The position numbers and the translations under genes were made by a program. From Marinobacterium sp. xm-d-530 (lineage in GTDB: Bacteria > Pseudomonadota > Gammaproteobacteria > Pseudomonadales > Balneatricaceae), in the NCBI RefSeq assembly GCF_013283365.1, contig NZ_WBYM01000001.1:248001-312000 (forward strand): 64,000 nucleotides of DNA. The letters are read 5' to 3'. Below are positions 17,273-28,592 of the stretch, piece by piece. Below the pieces are notes generated by a model, which did no database searches, was not told where the DNA came from, and saw nothing but the letters and a program-made list of their open reading frames with translations. The first letter of the stretch is position 1, and every line of letters starts with the position of its first letter.

Positions 17273-20057
17273 CCTCTACGTTATCGACACAACGTGTACA
17301 TAGCTCTGGGTGATCGGCGTTTTGGCCGACATCTTCACGGTGGTGCCAACAACGAGCACACTTAGCCTCTTCGGATGCTTTAACGGCCACTTTAAGGCCT
17401 TCAACCGCAGTTTCGCGAGCATCAGCGCCATTCGCTAAAGGCTCAATGCTGGCGGTCGATGTGATCAAGACAAAGCGAAGTTCGTCACCAAGACGATTGA
17501 GATCAGAGGTGATCTGCTCATCAGCAAAGAGGGTCACTTCAGCAGCGAGAGAGGCCTTAACAAGCTTCTCGTTACGCGCCTCTTCTAGACACTTGTTGAC
17601 CGCCTGCTTAACCTGCAGCACACGCTCCCAGTACTCACGACCAAAGGCATCGTCAGCGGTCATTTCAAACAGCCCTTCGTACCAAGTGGTTAGCATGGCA
17701 CTCTCAGGATTGTTACCTGGAAGCACTTCGATGATCTCATCCGCAGTGAAGCTTAGGATCGGTGCAATCCAACGAACCAATGCTTGCGCGATGTGGTACA
17801 ACGCCGTCTGACAAGAACGACGAGCCAGGCTGTCTGGCTTAGTGGTGTACTGACGATCTTTAATGATGTCTAGGTAGAAACCGCCAAGCTCTTGTGCACA
17901 GAAGTTGTGAACTTGCTGATATACGTCGAGGAAACGGTAGCTGTTGTATGCATCAATCACACGCTGCTGCAGACGGTAAGCCGAATCCACTGCCCAACGG
18001 TCTAGCGCCAGCATATCTTCAGGTTTTACACAGTGCGCCTCTGGGTCAAAACCGTTAAGGTTGGCCAGCAAGAAGCGTGACGTATTACGGATTCGGCGGT
18101 AGCTATCGGCCGTACGCTGAAGAATCTGATCCGATACGGCCATATCACCAGAGTAGTCGGTAGAAGCAACCCAAAGACGAAGAATATCAGCACCTAGCTT
18201 GTCATTAACCTGCTGTGGCGCAATGACGTTACCCAGCGACTTAGACATCTTGTAACCCTTCTCATCGACGGTAAAGCCGTGAGTAAGAACCTGTTTGTAA
18301 GGCGCACAACCATTGATTGCGATCGATGTTTTCAGTGACGACTGGAACCAACCGCGGTGCTGATCCGAACCTTCAAGGTACATATCAGCCGGGAAATGTA
18401 AGCTCTCTTTAGTACGCAGAACAGAGTGGTGCGTGACACCTGAATCGAACCAAACGTCCATGGTGTCAGTGACTTTATCGTAATCGGCTGCCTCATCACC
18501 CAACAACTCGGCTGGATCTAGATCAAACCAAGCATCGATGCCAGTCTCTTCAATACGCAGTGCAACCTGCTCGATCAATTCTGTTGTGCGTGGGTGCAAT
18601 TCACCTGTCTGTTTATGGGTGAACAGTGTGATGGGCGTTCCCCAAGTACGTTGACGAGAGACACACCAATCTGGACTCTGGCCGACCATCGCTTCGATGC
18701 GCGTCTGACCCCAATCAGGGAACCATTGAACGCCTTTAATTGCGTCCATTGCATCCGCTTTAAGGTTCTCTTTCTCCATTGAGATGAACCACTGTGGCGT
18801 AGCACGGTAGATCAATGGTGTTTTGGTACGCCAGCAGTGTGGGTAGCTGTGCTGGAAACGCTTCAGGTGAACCAATTTACCTTCACGCTCCAGAGCTTCC
18901 GTTACCGGCGCATCCGCTTTGTAGACATGAATTCCAGCAAACTCGCCGGCTGCATCTGTGTAGACACCATCCGCTTGAACAAGATTAAGTGTTTTAAGGT
19001 CGTAGCGGTTGCCGACGATGAAGTCATCCATACCGTGATCAGGCGCAGTATGAACCGCACCAGTACCGGCATCAGTGGTGACATGGTCACCCAAAATCAC
19101 AGGCACTTCACGGTCAAACACAGGGTGTTCAAGTTTCAGTAGTTCAAGCGCTGCACCGTTCACACGACCCAACACTTCATACTGATCAACACCCCAACGT
19201 TCCATGATTGAGTCAACCATTGATTCAGCTAGAACCTGGTAATCTACGCCGCTCTCTAGGTGCACTTCAACGAGGGCATACTCTAGCTCACCGTTAACCG
19301 ATACCGCTTGGTTAGCAGGAATTGTCCAAGGTGTGGTTGTCCAGATAACAAGCGAAACGTTCTGTTTGTCTGTACCGAACAGTGCATTTACTTTTGCTTG
19401 ATCAACAAAGGTAAAGCGCACATCAATCGCAGTAGAGGTTTTGTCTTGATACTCAACCTCAGTCTCAGCCAGAGCGGATTTACCAACGACACTCCAGTAG
19501 ACCGGTTTGTAACCTTTCACTAGGTGTCCACGCTCAGCGATTTTACCTAGGGCACGAACGGTGTTGGCTTCCGTTTTGAAATTCATCGTTAAGTAAGGGT
19601 CGTCCCAATCACCCTGTATACCCAAACGAATAAAGTCCTCTTTCTGACCCGCAATCTGCTCCGTTGCATAGGAACGACACTTAGCACGAAAATCTGCGTA
19701 AGAGACCTTCTCCCCCGCTTTGCCGATCAATGTCTCAACTTTGTGCTCAATCGGTAGACCATGACAGTCCCAACCTGGCGTATAAGGCGAGTCAAAACCG
19801 CTTAGGGTTTTGGATTTGATGATCATATCTTTGATGATCTTATTCACCGCGTGACCAATGTGAATGCTGCCGTTAGCGTAAGGAGGGCCATCGTGCAGAA
19901 TAAATTTTGGTCGACCTGCGCTCACTTCACGAATGCGTGCGTAAAGATCCATCTCTTTCCATTTAGCAAGACGCTTAGGTTCAGCAGATGGCAGGTTACC
20001 GCGCATTGGGAACGCAGTTTCCGGCAGGTTTAGAGTCGGTTTGTAATCGGTCATCAA
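17244..20057 (-). CDS. ileS: Isoleucyl-tRNA synthetase
   Basis: A 937-residue class I synthetase. The HIGH motif appears as [10 protein letters not shown] near residue 64, the KMSKS loop as [10 protein letters not shown] near residue 602, the editing domain lies between, and a C-terminal zinc finger (CARCWHH ... CTRC, about 899-920) closes the protein. It charges tRNA-Ile and hydrolyses mischarged Val-tRNA. Length and motifs match the bacterial zinc-containing form. Twelve bases separate it from ribF, and it overlaps lspA downstream, the conserved order. Confidence 0.97.
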   Translation of the reverse strand: MMTDYKPTLNLPETAFPMRGNLPSAEPKRLAKWKEMDLYARIREVSAGRPKFILHDGPPYANGSIHIGHAVNKIIKDMIIKSKTLSGFDSPYTPGWDCHGLPIEHKVETLIGKAGEKVSYADFRAKCRSYATEQIAGQKEDFIRLGIQGDWDDPYLTMNFKTEANTVRALGKIAERGHLVKGYKPVYWSVVGKSALAETEVEYQDKTSTAIDVRFTFVDQAKVNALFGTDKQNVSLVIWTTTPWTIPANQAVSVNGELEYALVEVHLESGVDYQVLAESMVDSIMERWGVDQYEVLGRVNGAALELLKLEHPVFDREVPVILGDHVTTDAGTGAVHTAPDHGMDDFIVGNRYDLKTLNLVQADGVYTDAAGEFAGIHVYKADAPVTEALEREGKLVHLKRFQHSYPHCWRTKTPLIYRATPQWFISMEKENLKADAMDAIKGVQWFPDWGQTRIEAMVGQSPDWCVSRQRTWGTPITLFTHKQTGELHPRTTELIEQVALRIEETGIDAWFDLDPAELLGDEAADYDKVTDTMDVWFDSGVTHHSVLRTKESLHFPADMYLEGSDQHRGWFQSSLKTSIAINGCAPYKQVLTHGFTVDEKGYKMSKSLGNVIAPQQVNDKLGADILRLWVASTDYSGDMAVSDQILQRTADSYRRIRNTSRFLLANLNGFDPEAHCVKPEDMLALDRWAVDSAYRLQQRVIDAYNSYRFLDVYQQVHNFCAQELGGFYLDIIKDRQYTTKPDSLARRSCQTALYHIAQALVRWIAPILSFTADEIIEVLPGNNPESAMLTTWYEGLFEMTADDAFGREYWERVLQVKQAVNKCLEEARNEKLVKASLAAEVTLFADEQITSDLNRLGDELRFVLITSTASIEPLANGADARETAVEGLKVAVKASEEAKCARCWHHREDVGQNADHPELCTRCVDNVEGEGEQRHYA

Positions 20058-20069
20058 TCCAGTCCCAGT

Positions 20070-21002
20070 TTAGGTATTTGCGGCAGCGAACCAAGCGCGC
20101 GCTGCAGCGATATCTTTTGCGATCTGTTCTCGCAAAGCATCCAATCCATCAAAGCGTTGCTCCGCACGCATTGGATGTAAAAATTCAACACTGAGCAGCT
20201 CACCATAGAGCTGCCCCGTAAAATCTAGCAGGTGCACTTCCAATACAGGACGAACACCATTAAGTGTCGGCCGACTGCCAACATTGCAAATCGCGTTGTA
20301 GGCCTTACCCGCCAAGTGCGCCCTTACCGTGTAGACACCCCGCATAGGGCAGGCATACTTGTGCATGCGTACATTGGCTGTCGGAAAGCCGAGCTCACGA
20401 CCCACTTTTTGCCCATGTTGCACACGGCCGGTGACACGATAGCGACGCCCTAACAATCGAGCAGCCAAGGATAAGTTGTTAGCGGCAAGCGTTTCACGAA
20501 CGCGTGAACTGCTGACGCGCTCATCCTCTAAAATCAGTGTCGGTGTGTCAGCGACGGTAAAACCGTGTGATTCACCTGCAGCCTTAAGCAGTGCGTAATC
20601 GCCACGGCGATCACAACCAAAACGAAAATCGTCACCCACCACAAAATGCTTTACATCCAAGCCCTTCAGCAGCAGCTCATCAATAAACGCCTCAGCTGAC
20701 AGTGAACGTAAACGCTCGTTGAAGCTAAGACAAAGCACGCGATCAACCCCTTCAGCTTCTAACAGGCGAAGCTTCTCGCCGAAACGCGTTAGACGAGGTG
20801 GCGCAGACTCTGGCGAAAAAAACTCACGTGGTTGCGGTTCAAACACAATCACAACAGAGGGCAACCCCAGTTGTTGCGCTTTTTCTCGCACACCTGACAG
20901 TATCATCTGATGGCCTAAGTGAACGCCGTCAAAGTTACCGATCGTCGCAACGCAGCCGCGATGATGATCGCGTAAATTGTGAAGCCCTCGAATCAGTTCC
21001 AT
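20070..21002 (-). CDS. ribF: Bifunctional riboflavin kinase / FAD synthetase
   Basis: A 310-residue enzyme with an N-terminal nucleotidyltransferase domain (IGNFDGVHLGHQ near residue 25) and a C-terminal riboflavin kinase domain (GRRYRVTGRVQHGQKVGRELG, GFPTANV). It makes FMN and FAD in the cytosol. I choose ATG 21002 (MELIRGLHNLR), the usual start, over an upstream TTG at 21023. It is followed by ileS. Confidence 0.94.
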   Translation of the reverse strand: MELIRGLHNLRDHHRGCVATIGNFDGVHLGHQMILSGVREKAQQLGLPSVVIVFEPQPREFFSPESAPPRLTRFGEKLRLLEAEGVDRVLCLSFNERLRSLSAEAFIDELLLKGLDVKHFVVGDDFRFGCDRRGDYALLKAAGESHGFTVADTPTLILEDERVSSSRVRETLAANNLSLAARLLGRRYRVTGRVQHGQKVGRELGFPTANVRMHKYACPMRGVYTVRAHLAGKAYNAICNVGSRPTLNGVRPVLEVHLLDFTGQLYGELLSVEFLHPMRAEQRFDGLDALREQIAKDIAAARAWFAAANT

Positions 21003-21103
21003 TGCGTTATCAGTTTCACCCAAGCATCAGACAAATAATAAACGCGCGATTATAGCGCATGCAGGCCCCTCTAATTAAGACCTAAAACACTATGTTTATG
21101 ACT

Positions 21104-22657
21104 TTAGCCACGCAAATGACGAATTCGCACACCGGAAAGGATCAAAGAGGCACAGTAAACCAGAACTGCGCCGGCCACGAGCAGGAACATCCACTCGACT
21201 CTCTGCCACAAACCGGCCGATAACCAGTCGGAAGCAACTGGTGCGAACAGCAGAATAACCAGCGCCATCAATGCGTTGGCAAATAACAACTGCATAGACC
21301 ACCTTAACCAGCCAGTTTGCCACTTGAAGACACCCTGTTTAATTAAGCCATGCAAAAGCCAACCCGCATTCATAAAGGCGGACAGCGCGGTTGCTAGCGC
21401 AAGACCCGCATGCGCCAGAGGGAAGATAAGAATCAGGTTAAATACCATATTCGCCACCATCGCTTTAACAGCGATTTTGACTGGGGTTTTGGTATCTTGG
21501 CGAGAGAAGTAGCCAGGCGCCAGCACCTTAATGAGCATAAATGCGAGCAGACCTAAGCCATAGGCACGAAGACTCATAGCCGCCATGCTGACATCGCGAT
21601 CGGTCATCTCACCGTAGTGGAACAGCGTCGTTAACAGAGGCTCCGCCAACAGAATCAGCGCGACAGCCGAAGGAATGCCAATCAAAAGCACCATTCGCAC
21701 CGCCCAATCCAACATTTTGGCGAACTCTTCCCCTGACTTTTCAGCGTGTTTACGAGAAAGGCTTGGCAGAATCACCGTCGCAATCGCGATACCAAATACC
21801 CCCAAGGGCAGCTCTGCCAGACGATCTGAGTAGTAGAGCCAAGAGACACTGCCCGTCTGCAAGAACGAGGCAAGCACGGTATCCAATAGCAGGTTAATCT
21901 GTGCAACCGATACACCAAATAGAGCCGGCAGCATCAGTTTCAGGATGCGCCGCACCCCTTCATCCTTCCAACCGGCTTGCGGCACGGGCAATAGACGCAG
22001 GCGCGCTAAAAACGGCAACTGGAACAGCAGTTGGACGGTACCGGCCATCAACACACCCCAAGCCAGCGCCATAATGGGCGGATCAAACATGGGGCTTAAG
22101 TAGACCGCTGAACCGATCAGACAGAGATTCAGCAATACCGGGGTGAAGGCAGGCACCGCAAATCGCTCATAGGAGTTCAGAATGGCACCACAAAATGCGG
22201 TTAGGGATATCAGCATCAGATAGGGAAAGGTAATGCGCAGCATGTCAGCCGCAAGACCAAAGCTCTCGGAGCCTGACATATAAAACCCAGGCGCAAACAG
22301 CATCGCCAATAGTGGCGAACCCAGACTGCCCACCAGCGTGACCAGCAACAACACCGAACCCAAGCTGCCGGCGGTGCGATTTACGAGAAATTGAACCGCA
22401 GTTAGATCACGTTGCGATCGATACTCAGAGAGCACCGGCACAAAGGCTTGAGCAAAAGCCCCTTCAGCAAAAAGACGTCGTAAAAAGTTGGGGATTTTGA
22501 ATGCGACAAAAAAAGCGTCGGATGCACCACTGGCGCCAAAGTAACCTGCAACCACCACATCACGAATCAAACCCAGCACTCGCGAGATCATGGTCATGAT
22601 GCCAACCACAGCACTTGAGCGCAGCAGACCGCCGCCAGATGTCGCTTTTTGACTCAA
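21104..22657 (-). CDS. murJ: Lipid II flippase MurJ
   Basis: A 517-residue protein of the MOP superfamily with 14 predicted membrane spans. Family wording: SRVLGLIRDVVVAGYFGAS, NFLRRLFAEGAFAQAFVPVL. It moves lipid II across the inner membrane for peptidoglycan assembly. The only sensible start is TTG 22657, which has GAGG seven bases upstream. It is divergent from rpsT, as in most gammaproteobacteria, with ribF downstream. Confidence 0.94.
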   Translation of the reverse strand: MSQKATSGGGLLRSSAVVGIMTMISRVLGLIRDVVVAGYFGASGASDAFFVAFKIPNFLRRLFAEGAFAQAFVPVLSEYRSQRDLTAVQFLVNRTAGSLGSVLLLVTLVGSLGSPLLAMLFAPGFYMSGSESFGLAADMLRITFPYLMLISLTAFCGAILNSYERFAVPAFTPVLLNLCLIGSAVYLSPMFDPPIMALAWGVLMAGTVQLLFQLPFLARLRLLPVPQAGWKDEGVRRILKLMLPALFGVSVAQINLLLDTVLASFLQTGSVSWLYYSDRLAELPLGVFGIAIATVILPSLSRKHAEKSGEEFAKMLDWAVRMVLLIGIPSAVALILLAEPLLTTLFHYGEMTDRDVSMAAMSLRAYGLGLLAFMLIKVLAPGYFSRQDTKTPVKIAVKAMVANMVFNLILIFPLAHAGLALATALSAFMNAGWLLHGLIKQGVFKWQTGWLRWSMQLLFANALMALVILLFAPVASDWLSAGLWQRVEWMFLLVAGAVLVYCASLILSGVRIRHLRG

Positions 22658-22748
22658 CTTTTAACCTCAAAGTGCCGAATTAATCCGTCGATTATCGCCT
22701 ACCTAAGAAGAAGGTCAACTAAAAGTGCATTTCTTCTGTGTTTAATGC

Positions 22749-22777
22749 TTGACAGACGGCAACGATATCGGAATAAT
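22749..22777 (+). promoter_or_regulatory. Sigma-70 promoter of rpsT
   Basis: TTGACA (22749-22754), a 17-base spacer, then AATAAT (22772-22777). The -35 is a perfect consensus and the -10 lies about 64 bases before the rpsT start. Confidence 0.75.
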
Positions 22778-22840
22778 TTCGCATCCAATTTTGAGAGACA
22801 CTTGTCTCGTTTTTTTAACTCAAATTTAAGGAGCTCAGCT

Positions 22841-23107
22841 GTGGCAAATTCCGCAGGATCTCGTAAACGTGCTCGCCAGGCGGAAAAGCGTCGTCAACAT
22901 AACGCTAGCCTGCGCTCCATGGTACGTACTTACATCAAGAAAGTACTAAAAGAAGTTGCTGGTGGTGACCAAGCTGCTGCTAACGAAGCATTCAAAGTTG
23001 CTCAGCCTATCCTAGATAGCTCAGTAAACAAAGGAATCTTCAAGAAGAGCGCTGTTGCACGCACTAAGAGTCGCCTAAACGCACGCATCAAAGCGATGGC
23101 TGCATAA
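22841..23107 (+). CDS. rpsT: 30S ribosomal protein S20
   Basis: An 88-residue basic protein, MANSAGSRKRARQAEKRRQH at the start and SRLNARIKAM at the end, matching S20, which binds 16S rRNA early in 30S assembly. The start is GTG 22841, preceded by TAAGGAG; a longer in-frame reading from 22649 crosses the promoter and is not real. A GTG start may allow the translational autocontrol known for S20 in E. coli, which uses UUG. A strong terminator follows. Confidence 0.96.
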   Translation: MANSAGSRKRARQAEKRRQHNASLRSMVRTYIKKVLKEVAGGDQAAANEAFKVAQPILDSSVNKGIFKKSAVARTKSRLNARIKAMAA

Positions 23108-23131
23108 GCGACTGCTTAAAAGCTTTTCTAA

Positions 23132-23157
23132 AAACCCGCTACTTAGCGGGTTTTTTG
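23132..23157 (+). terminator. Terminator of rpsT
   Basis: AAACCCGCTA-CTTA-GCGGGTTTTTT: an intrinsic hairpin with a T tract 25 bases after the rpsT stop. Confidence 0.88.
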
Positions 23158-23196
23158 TTGCCTAAAATCTGGAAGATGCTGACAGAGTCCATACCG

Positions 23197-23286
23197 GTGA
23201 CTGGCTTTAGCCTGTCATCCGCTGGTAGATTTTACTGCCAATCTGGAAAACACCGATAAAGCAGATGACAGGCTAAAGCCAGTCAC
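23197..23286. repeat. 90-bp paired inverted-repeat element, copy 1
   Basis: Arms GTGACTGGCTTTAGCCTGTCATC and its near-perfect complement GATGACAGGCTAAAGCCAGTCAC enclose a 44-base middle. Each arm is itself partly palindromic (GGCTTTAGCC type). A second element of 91 bp with the same plan lies at 27728-27818. The middle shares ATCTGGAA and CGCCGA/CACCGA-like wording with that copy. Confidence 0.75.
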
Positions 23287-23311
23287 TGGTGCTTTTAGAT
23301 AAACTCTAATG

Positions 23312-23348
23312 AATAACAATCGCGGGCTTTTCAAGACCGCTCCAACGA
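23312..23348. repeat. GGAGCGGTCTT repeat, inverted copy
   Basis: Read on the minus strand, this gives CGTTGGAGCGGTCTTGAAAAGCCCGCGATT, the same family as 9264-9292. It lies in the last 37 bases before the proB stop codon, between convergent rpsT and proB. Confidence 0.6.
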
Positions 23349-23349
23349 T

Positions 23350-24474
23350 TTAAGCCAACGCCATATTATCGCGATGGACTAGCTCTGGATCAGTGATGTG
23401 ACCGATAAGGGATTCGATCTCTTGGCTGGCGTGACCTTTGATACGGTCCGCCTCATCGAAGGCATAGTTAACCAGGCCGCGTGCGATAACCTCACCGCCA
23501 GTATCGACCAGCTCGACCATCTCACCGCGTGAGAAATCACCCTCTACTTTGACAACGCCCGCAGGCAGCAGTGATTTGCCACCCGTTTTAAGCGCTTTAA
23601 CCGCGCCAGCATCCAATACTAGACGACCACGCGCCTGAAGATGCCCTGCGATCCAGTGTTTACGCGCAGCTTGGCGACCGTGATCAGGTACTAACAACGT
23701 ACCAATCTCTTCACCCGAGAAGATTCTTAACAACGCACTCTCTTCACGACCGCTAGCAATAACCGTTACAGCACCTGAACGAGCCGCAAGTCGAGCGGCA
23801 CGTACTTTAGTTGCCATACCACCGCGACCCAACTTACCGCCTCCGCCTGCAATCTGAAGGAAGTGATCATCTTCAGCTCGACCTTCGGCGATTAATTCAG
23901 CATTAGGGTTAGAGCGAGGATCTGCGGTGAACAGACCTTTCTGATCCGTCAGCAGAATCAGCGCATCGGCTTCAATGGCATTAGCCACCAACGCACCGAG
24001 CGTATCGTTATCACCAAACTGAATCTCACTGGTCACAACCGTGTCATTCTCATTAACGATGGCTACGACGCCCAGATCGATTAGAGAGCGCAACGTTGAA
24101 CGTGCGTTTAGATAACGCTTACGGTTAGAGAGGTCATCATGCGTCAGAAGAACCTGAGCGGTATGAAGGTTGTGTTGCTGAAAAATAGATTCATACGCTT
24201 GAACCAAACCCATCTGACCGACAGCGGCGGCGGCTTGCAGCTTATACATCTCGCTTGGGCGTTCTGACCAGCCTAAACGATTCATCCCCTCGGCTACAGC
24301 ACCTGAAGAGACAAGAACCACCTCAACACCCTGCTGCACCAGTTTAGCGATCTGCTCAACCCAGCCAACAATCGCTTGCTGATCTAGACCTTTACCATCA
24401 TCCGTCAGCAGCGCACTGCCGATTTTGACGACCCAACGACCCTTTTCTGTTAACCGTTGACGTGATGCAGACAT
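23350..24474 (-). CDS. proB: Glutamate 5-kinase
   Basis: A 374-residue enzyme: an amino-acid kinase domain ([39 protein letters not shown]-like [12 protein letters not shown]) and a C-terminal PUA domain from about residue 280. It phosphorylates glutamate, the first step of proline synthesis, and is normally feedback-inhibited by proline. It starts one base after the obgE stop, the conserved obgE-proB pair at the end of the rplU operon. Confidence 0.95.
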   Translation of the reverse strand: MSASRQRLTEKGRWVVKIGSALLTDDGKGLDQQAIVGWVEQIAKLVQQGVEVVLVSSGAVAEGMNRLGWSERPSEMYKLQAAAAVGQMGLVQAYESIFQQHNLHTAQVLLTHDDLSNRKRYLNARSTLRSLIDLGVVAIVNENDTVVTSEIQFGDNDTLGALVANAIEADALILLTDQKGLFTADPRSNPNAELIAEGRAEDDHFLQIAGGGGKLGRGGMATKVRAARLAARSGAVTVIASGREESALLRIFSGEEIGTLLVPDHGRQAARKHWIAGHLQARGRLVLDAGAVKALKTGGKSLLPAGVVKVEGDFSRGEMVELVDTGGEVIARGLVNYAFDEADRIKGHASQEIESLIGHITDPELVHRDNMALA

Positions 24475-24475
24475 G

Positions 24476-25684
<1,209 letters not shown>

Positions 25685-25691
25685 CTAAATG

Positions 25692-25749
25692 GAGGAAAAA
25701 TAGGGCCAGATCGTCTGTCAAACCTAACGACATGATCCTATTTTCCCTC
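25692..25749 (-). promoter_or_regulatory. Inverted repeat before obgE
   Basis: GAGGAAAAATAGG (25692-25704) faces CCTATTTTCCCTC (25737-25749), matching at 12 of 13 positions across a 32-base loop. On the transcript the 3' arm ends just before the obgE ribosome-binding site. It could tune translation of obgE or reduce read-through from rpmA. No T tract follows, so it is not a plain terminator. Confidence 0.4.
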
Positions 25750-25814
25750 AGTGGGCTGATTTTACTCTGGTAAGAATCAACCTTACATGCTTTTTTGAAC
25801 TTAATAGCTTTTCA

Positions 25815-25848
25815 AGCCCTGTCTGGCTTCAGCCTGACACGCTGACAC
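25815..25848. repeat. Single arm of the CTTCAGCCTGACAC repeat family
   Basis: CTGTCTGGCTTCAGCCTGACACGCTGACAC resembles one arm of the 90-bp elements and the motif near 9312. It lies between the obgE leader and the rpmA terminator. Confidence 0.5.
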
Positions 25849-25862
25849 GGCCTAAAAAACAA

Positions 25863-25887
25863 AAAAACCCGCCTAAGCGGGTTTTTT
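25863..25887 (-). terminator. Terminator after rpmA
   Basis: AAAAACCCGC-CTAA-GCGGGTTTTTT, symmetric, 16 bases past the rpmA stop. It should end or attenuate rplU-rpmA transcription before obgE. Confidence 0.85.
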
Positions 25888-25902
25888 ACGTAACAACGAA
25901 AC

Positions 25903-26160
25903 TTAGGCAGTTTCGATGCTAACGAATTTACGGTTGTAAGGGCCTTTAACTTCAAACTTAACAACACCGTTTGCTTTCGCAAATAGAGTGTGGTCTTTGC
26001 CGATGCCTACGTTTGTACCAGCGTGGAATTTAGTACCGCGCTGACGAACCAGGATGTTACCCGCAAGTACTTCCTGACCACCAAAACGTTTAACGCCTAA
26101 GCGTTTCGACTCCGAATCGCGTCCGTTACGCGTTGAGCCGGCTGCCTTCTTATGAGCCAT
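25903..26160 (-). CDS. rpmA: 50S ribosomal protein L27
   Basis: An 85-residue protein starting [20 protein letters not shown] and containing [10 protein letters not shown], the L27 signature. L27 reaches into the peptidyl-transferase centre with its N-terminus. Second gene of the rplU-rpmA pair, 24 bases after rplU, followed by a terminator. Confidence 0.97.
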   Translation of the reverse strand: MAHKKAAGSTRNGRDSESKRLGVKRFGGQEVLAGNILVRQRGTKFHAGTNVGIGKDHTLFAKANGVVKFEVKGPYNRKFVSIETA

Positions 26161-26184
26161 TCTCTAATCTCCTAGATTCGTTGA

Positions 26185-26496
26185 TCAGCCGTTAATGCCA
26201 GTGATTTTAACTTCAGTGTACCACTGACGGTGGCCCTGACGCTTCATGTGGTGCTTACGACGACGGAACTTGATGATTTTCACCTTGTCACCGCGACCGT
26301 GTGATACCACTTCAGCAGAAACTTTAGCACCTTCAACAACTGGCGCGCCAACTTTAACGTCGTCGCCGTTGCTAACAAGTAGTACGCGATCGAAATCAAC
26401 GTTTGAACCAGCTTCAACCGCTAGCTTTTCTACTTTAAGGGTCTGACCCTCTTGTACGCGGTACTGTTTACCACCGCTTACGATTACTGCAAACAT
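26185..26496 (-). CDS. rplU: 50S ribosomal protein L21
   Basis: A 103-residue protein: [18 protein letters not shown] at the start and [16 protein letters not shown] near the end, both L21 hallmarks. It binds 23S rRNA. First gene of the rplU-rpmA-obgE-proB block, with a strong promoter about 115 bases upstream and a leader of roughly 100 bases. Confidence 0.97.
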   Translation of the reverse strand: MFAVIVSGGKQYRVQEGQTLKVEKLAVEAGSNVDFDRVLLVSNGDDVKVGAPVVEGAKVSAEVVSHGRGDKVKIIKFRRRKHHMKRQGHRQWYTEVKITGING

Positions 26497-26611
26497 CTGT
26501 GTTCTCCAATATTTTGCTTACCCGGCTACTAATACGAAACCTGCTCTGAAGGGCTGATGTCTTACGACACCCTCGCACAGGGAGCGTTATTTGGACAAGC
26601 TAGGGCGCAAA

Positions 26612-26640
26612 ATGATACAGAACCCTCCACTCAAACTCAA
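26612..26640 (-). promoter_or_regulatory. Sigma-70 promoter of rplU
   Basis: On the minus strand: TTGAGT (26640-26635), a 17-base spacer, TATCAT (26617-26612). It is the best match in the rplU/ispB divergent gap and leaves a leader of about 110 bases. Confidence 0.65.
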
Positions 26641-26692
26641 CCCTTATTTACACTAAATTGAGGCATTGGAAGGCCTATACACCAGAGTCATA

Positions 26693-26721
26693 TTGACACC
26701 CCCGCTCTCACCCCCTAGCAT
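26693..26721 (+). promoter_or_regulatory. Sigma-70 promoter of ispB
   Basis: TTGACA (26693-26698), a 17-base C-rich spacer, TAGCAT (26716-26721), ending 29 bases before the ispB ATG. Confidence 0.7.
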
Positions 26722-26750
26722 CCGACTGTCATTTATAAGTAGTAACCAAA

Positions 26751-27719
26751 ATGCAACCACACCAACTCAACCCACTGATCGAGCCTCAATTCGATGCCGT
26801 TACGGATTACATCCTTAACAATCTTGGCTCCAATGTCCCTCTAGTAGAGAAGATTGCACATCACATTGTTGAAGGTGGCGGTAAGCGCTTGCGTCCGTTG
26901 TTGGTTCTACTGGCTGCCAATGCCGCTGGCTATAAAGGGGAACAACACATTCCACTGGCAGCGGTCATCGAATTCATTCATACGGCAACACTGCTGCATG
27001 ACGATGTGGTCGACAACTCTGAGCTACGTCGCGGTAACGCCACCGCAAACGCTCAGTGGGGTAATGCGCCGAGCGTATTAGTCGGTGACTTCCTCTACTC
27101 TCGCTCATTCCAGATCATGGTTGAGATTGGCCGCATGGAGATCATGCAGGTCATTTCACACGCCACTACGATCATTGCCGAAGGCGAAGTTCTGCAGCTG
27201 TTAAACCAGCGCAACCCAGATACCAGTGAAGAGTCTTACCTTCAGGTCATTCTTGGCAAAACGGCCATGCTGTTTGAAGCAGCAACAGAGGTCGGAGCAA
27301 TTCTAGCGGACAGCTCTGCAGAGAATCGTGAAGCCCTAAGACTTTATGGTCGCCACCTTGGCATCGCCTTCCAAATCGTCGATGACCTACTCGACTATCT
27401 ATCTGATAGCGAAACCATGGGTAAGAACGTTGGTGATGACCTCGCTGAAGGCAAAGCCACACTGCCACTAATTCATGCAATGCGCGTCGGCAGTGATGAG
27501 GATAGAGAGTTGATTCGCCAAGCGATCCGCAAAGGCGGACTGGATGATTTATCACCGGTACTCGAGATCGTGCAACGCAATGGATCGATAGACTACTCGC
27601 GCCAAAAAGCAGCCGAAGAGATCGATAAAGCGAAAAACGCGATCGCCTCTTTACCAGACACTTCGTTTAAAGAGACGCTGAATCAGATTGCTGATTTGGC
27701 TATCGCAAGAACACAGTGA
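26751..27719 (+). CDS. ispB: Octaprenyl diphosphate synthase
   Basis: A 322-residue trans-prenyltransferase. The first Asp-rich motif is LLHDDVVD (84-88) with downstream RRG; the second is QIVDDLLDY (211-215). GGGKRLRP binds the diphosphate. It condenses isopentenyl diphosphate units into the long side chain of ubiquinone and menaquinone. Divergence from rplU is the standard order. Confidence 0.94.
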   Translation: MQPHQLNPLIEPQFDAVTDYILNNLGSNVPLVEKIAHHIVEGGGKRLRPLLVLLAANAAGYKGEQHIPLAAVIEFIHTATLLHDDVVDNSELRRGNATANAQWGNAPSVLVGDFLYSRSFQIMVEIGRMEIMQVISHATTIIAEGEVLQLLNQRNPDTSEESYLQVILGKTAMLFEAATEVGAILADSSAENREALRLYGRHLGIAFQIVDDLLDYLSDSETMGKNVGDDLAEGKATLPLIHAMRVGSDEDRELIRQAIRKGGLDDLSPVLEIVQRNGSIDYSRQKAAEEIDKAKNAIASLPDTSFKETLNQIADLAIARTQ

Positions 27720-27727
27720 ACACTTAG

Positions 27728-27818
27728 GTGACAGGCCTTCAGCCTGTCATCCGCTTTCCAATAACATGAAATATCTGGAATACGCCGAAATAGCCGATGA
27801 CAGACTGAAGTCAGTCAC
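27728..27818. repeat. 91-bp paired inverted-repeat element, copy 2
   Basis: Arms GTGACAGGCCTTCAGCCTGTCATC and GATGACAGACTGAAGTCAGTCAC enclose a middle of about 44 bases. Length, arm design and orientation match the element at 23197-23286. It lies between convergent ispB and tpm. Confidence 0.75.
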
Positions 27819-27838
27819 GGTTCTTGGCTGGTTTCGAC

Positions 27839-28471
27839 CTACCGACGCACCAACCGATAAACCACTTCACGCTGATTTTCAAAACGCCCTTCACTTAGAT
27901 CAGCGCTATCAAGCTCTTCAATCTCAAACTCAGCAGAGAATAGACGTTGCACTTCATCACCTTTTACTGAGAACGGCGGTTCGTCTCTAGGATTGTCATA
28001 CTCAAGCGCAATCAACAAAATCTGATCGCCTGCAACCGTCACCTTAGCAATATGGGCGGCGTAGTCGATTCGCATCTCAGGCGGTAGTGCTATCAATGCC
28101 GCTCGATCGTAGATGGCTCGCGGGTTATTGAGCGCTGCACGGGTGGTTTTAAACACATCACCAGCCAACAGAGAGATTCCATCACGCTCACGACGGTGAA
28201 AAGCACCATCGCCAATGGCATCGATATCGACACCCTGCTCTGCAAAAAAGTCACGGCACGCCAGATCACTCAACTCAACACCGGTCACCTTATGACCCTG
28301 TTCACGCAACCAGAGCATGTCACGGCTTTTACCACAGAGCGGGACAAAGACAGACTCCTCTCCAGAGAGCTCAAGTGTGGACCAATATTTCGTCAACCAA
28401 TGGTTAAAATCTGACTGGTGAAAACCGATGCGATTTTCAGTCCAGCGCTCATGCCAGAAGGCGTGTTTCAT
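27839..28471 (-). CDS. tpm: Thiopurine S-methyltransferase family protein
   Basis: A 210-residue SAM-dependent methyltransferase. It reads MKHAFWHERWTENRIGFHQ, then FVPLCGKSRDMLWLREQGH and YDRAALIALPPEMR, the bacterial TPMT pattern. Family members methylate thiopurines and, in some bacteria, tellurite or selenium compounds. The natural substrate is unknown. It stands alone between convergent ispB and divergent fabA. Confidence 0.9.
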   Translation of the reverse strand: MKHAFWHERWTENRIGFHQSDFNHWLTKYWSTLELSGEESVFVPLCGKSRDMLWLREQGHKVTGVELSDLACRDFFAEQGVDIDAIGDGAFHRRERDGISLLAGDVFKTTRAALNNPRAIYDRAALIALPPEMRIDYAAHIAKVTVAGDQILLIALEYDNPRDEPPFSVKGDEVQRLFSAEFEIEELDSADLSEGRFENQREVVYRLVRR

Positions 28472-28524
28472 AGGGGTTTTTCCTTAAAATGGGGTGATTC
28501 GGGTAATTTAACTGATCGATGTCG

Positions 28525-28552
28525 TGCTTAGCGAGCCCTAAAAAGGTATAAT
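28525..28552 (+). promoter_or_regulatory. Probable promoter of fabA
   Basis: A perfect TATAAT lies at 28547-28552, with a weak -35 (TGCTTA, 28525-28530) 16 bases upstream. The transcript leader would be about 35 bases. I see no clear FadR or FabR box. Confidence 0.5.
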
Positions 28553-28592
28553 CCGGCAAATTTTTGTAATTAAGACTGTGAATTAGAACACC

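Noticed and set aside
18837-19142. Long antisense ORFs inside ileS
   Set aside because: They are shadows of the ileS reading frame with no independent motifs.
23108-23349. CRISPR-like repeat arrangement
   Set aside because: The repeats are inverted pairs, not regularly spaced direct repeats, and no cas gene is present.
26497-26750. L21-type autogenous leader
   Set aside because: The leader has some pairing (CCCTCGCACAGGGAG), but I cannot match it to a known L21 leader fold; only the promoters are supported.
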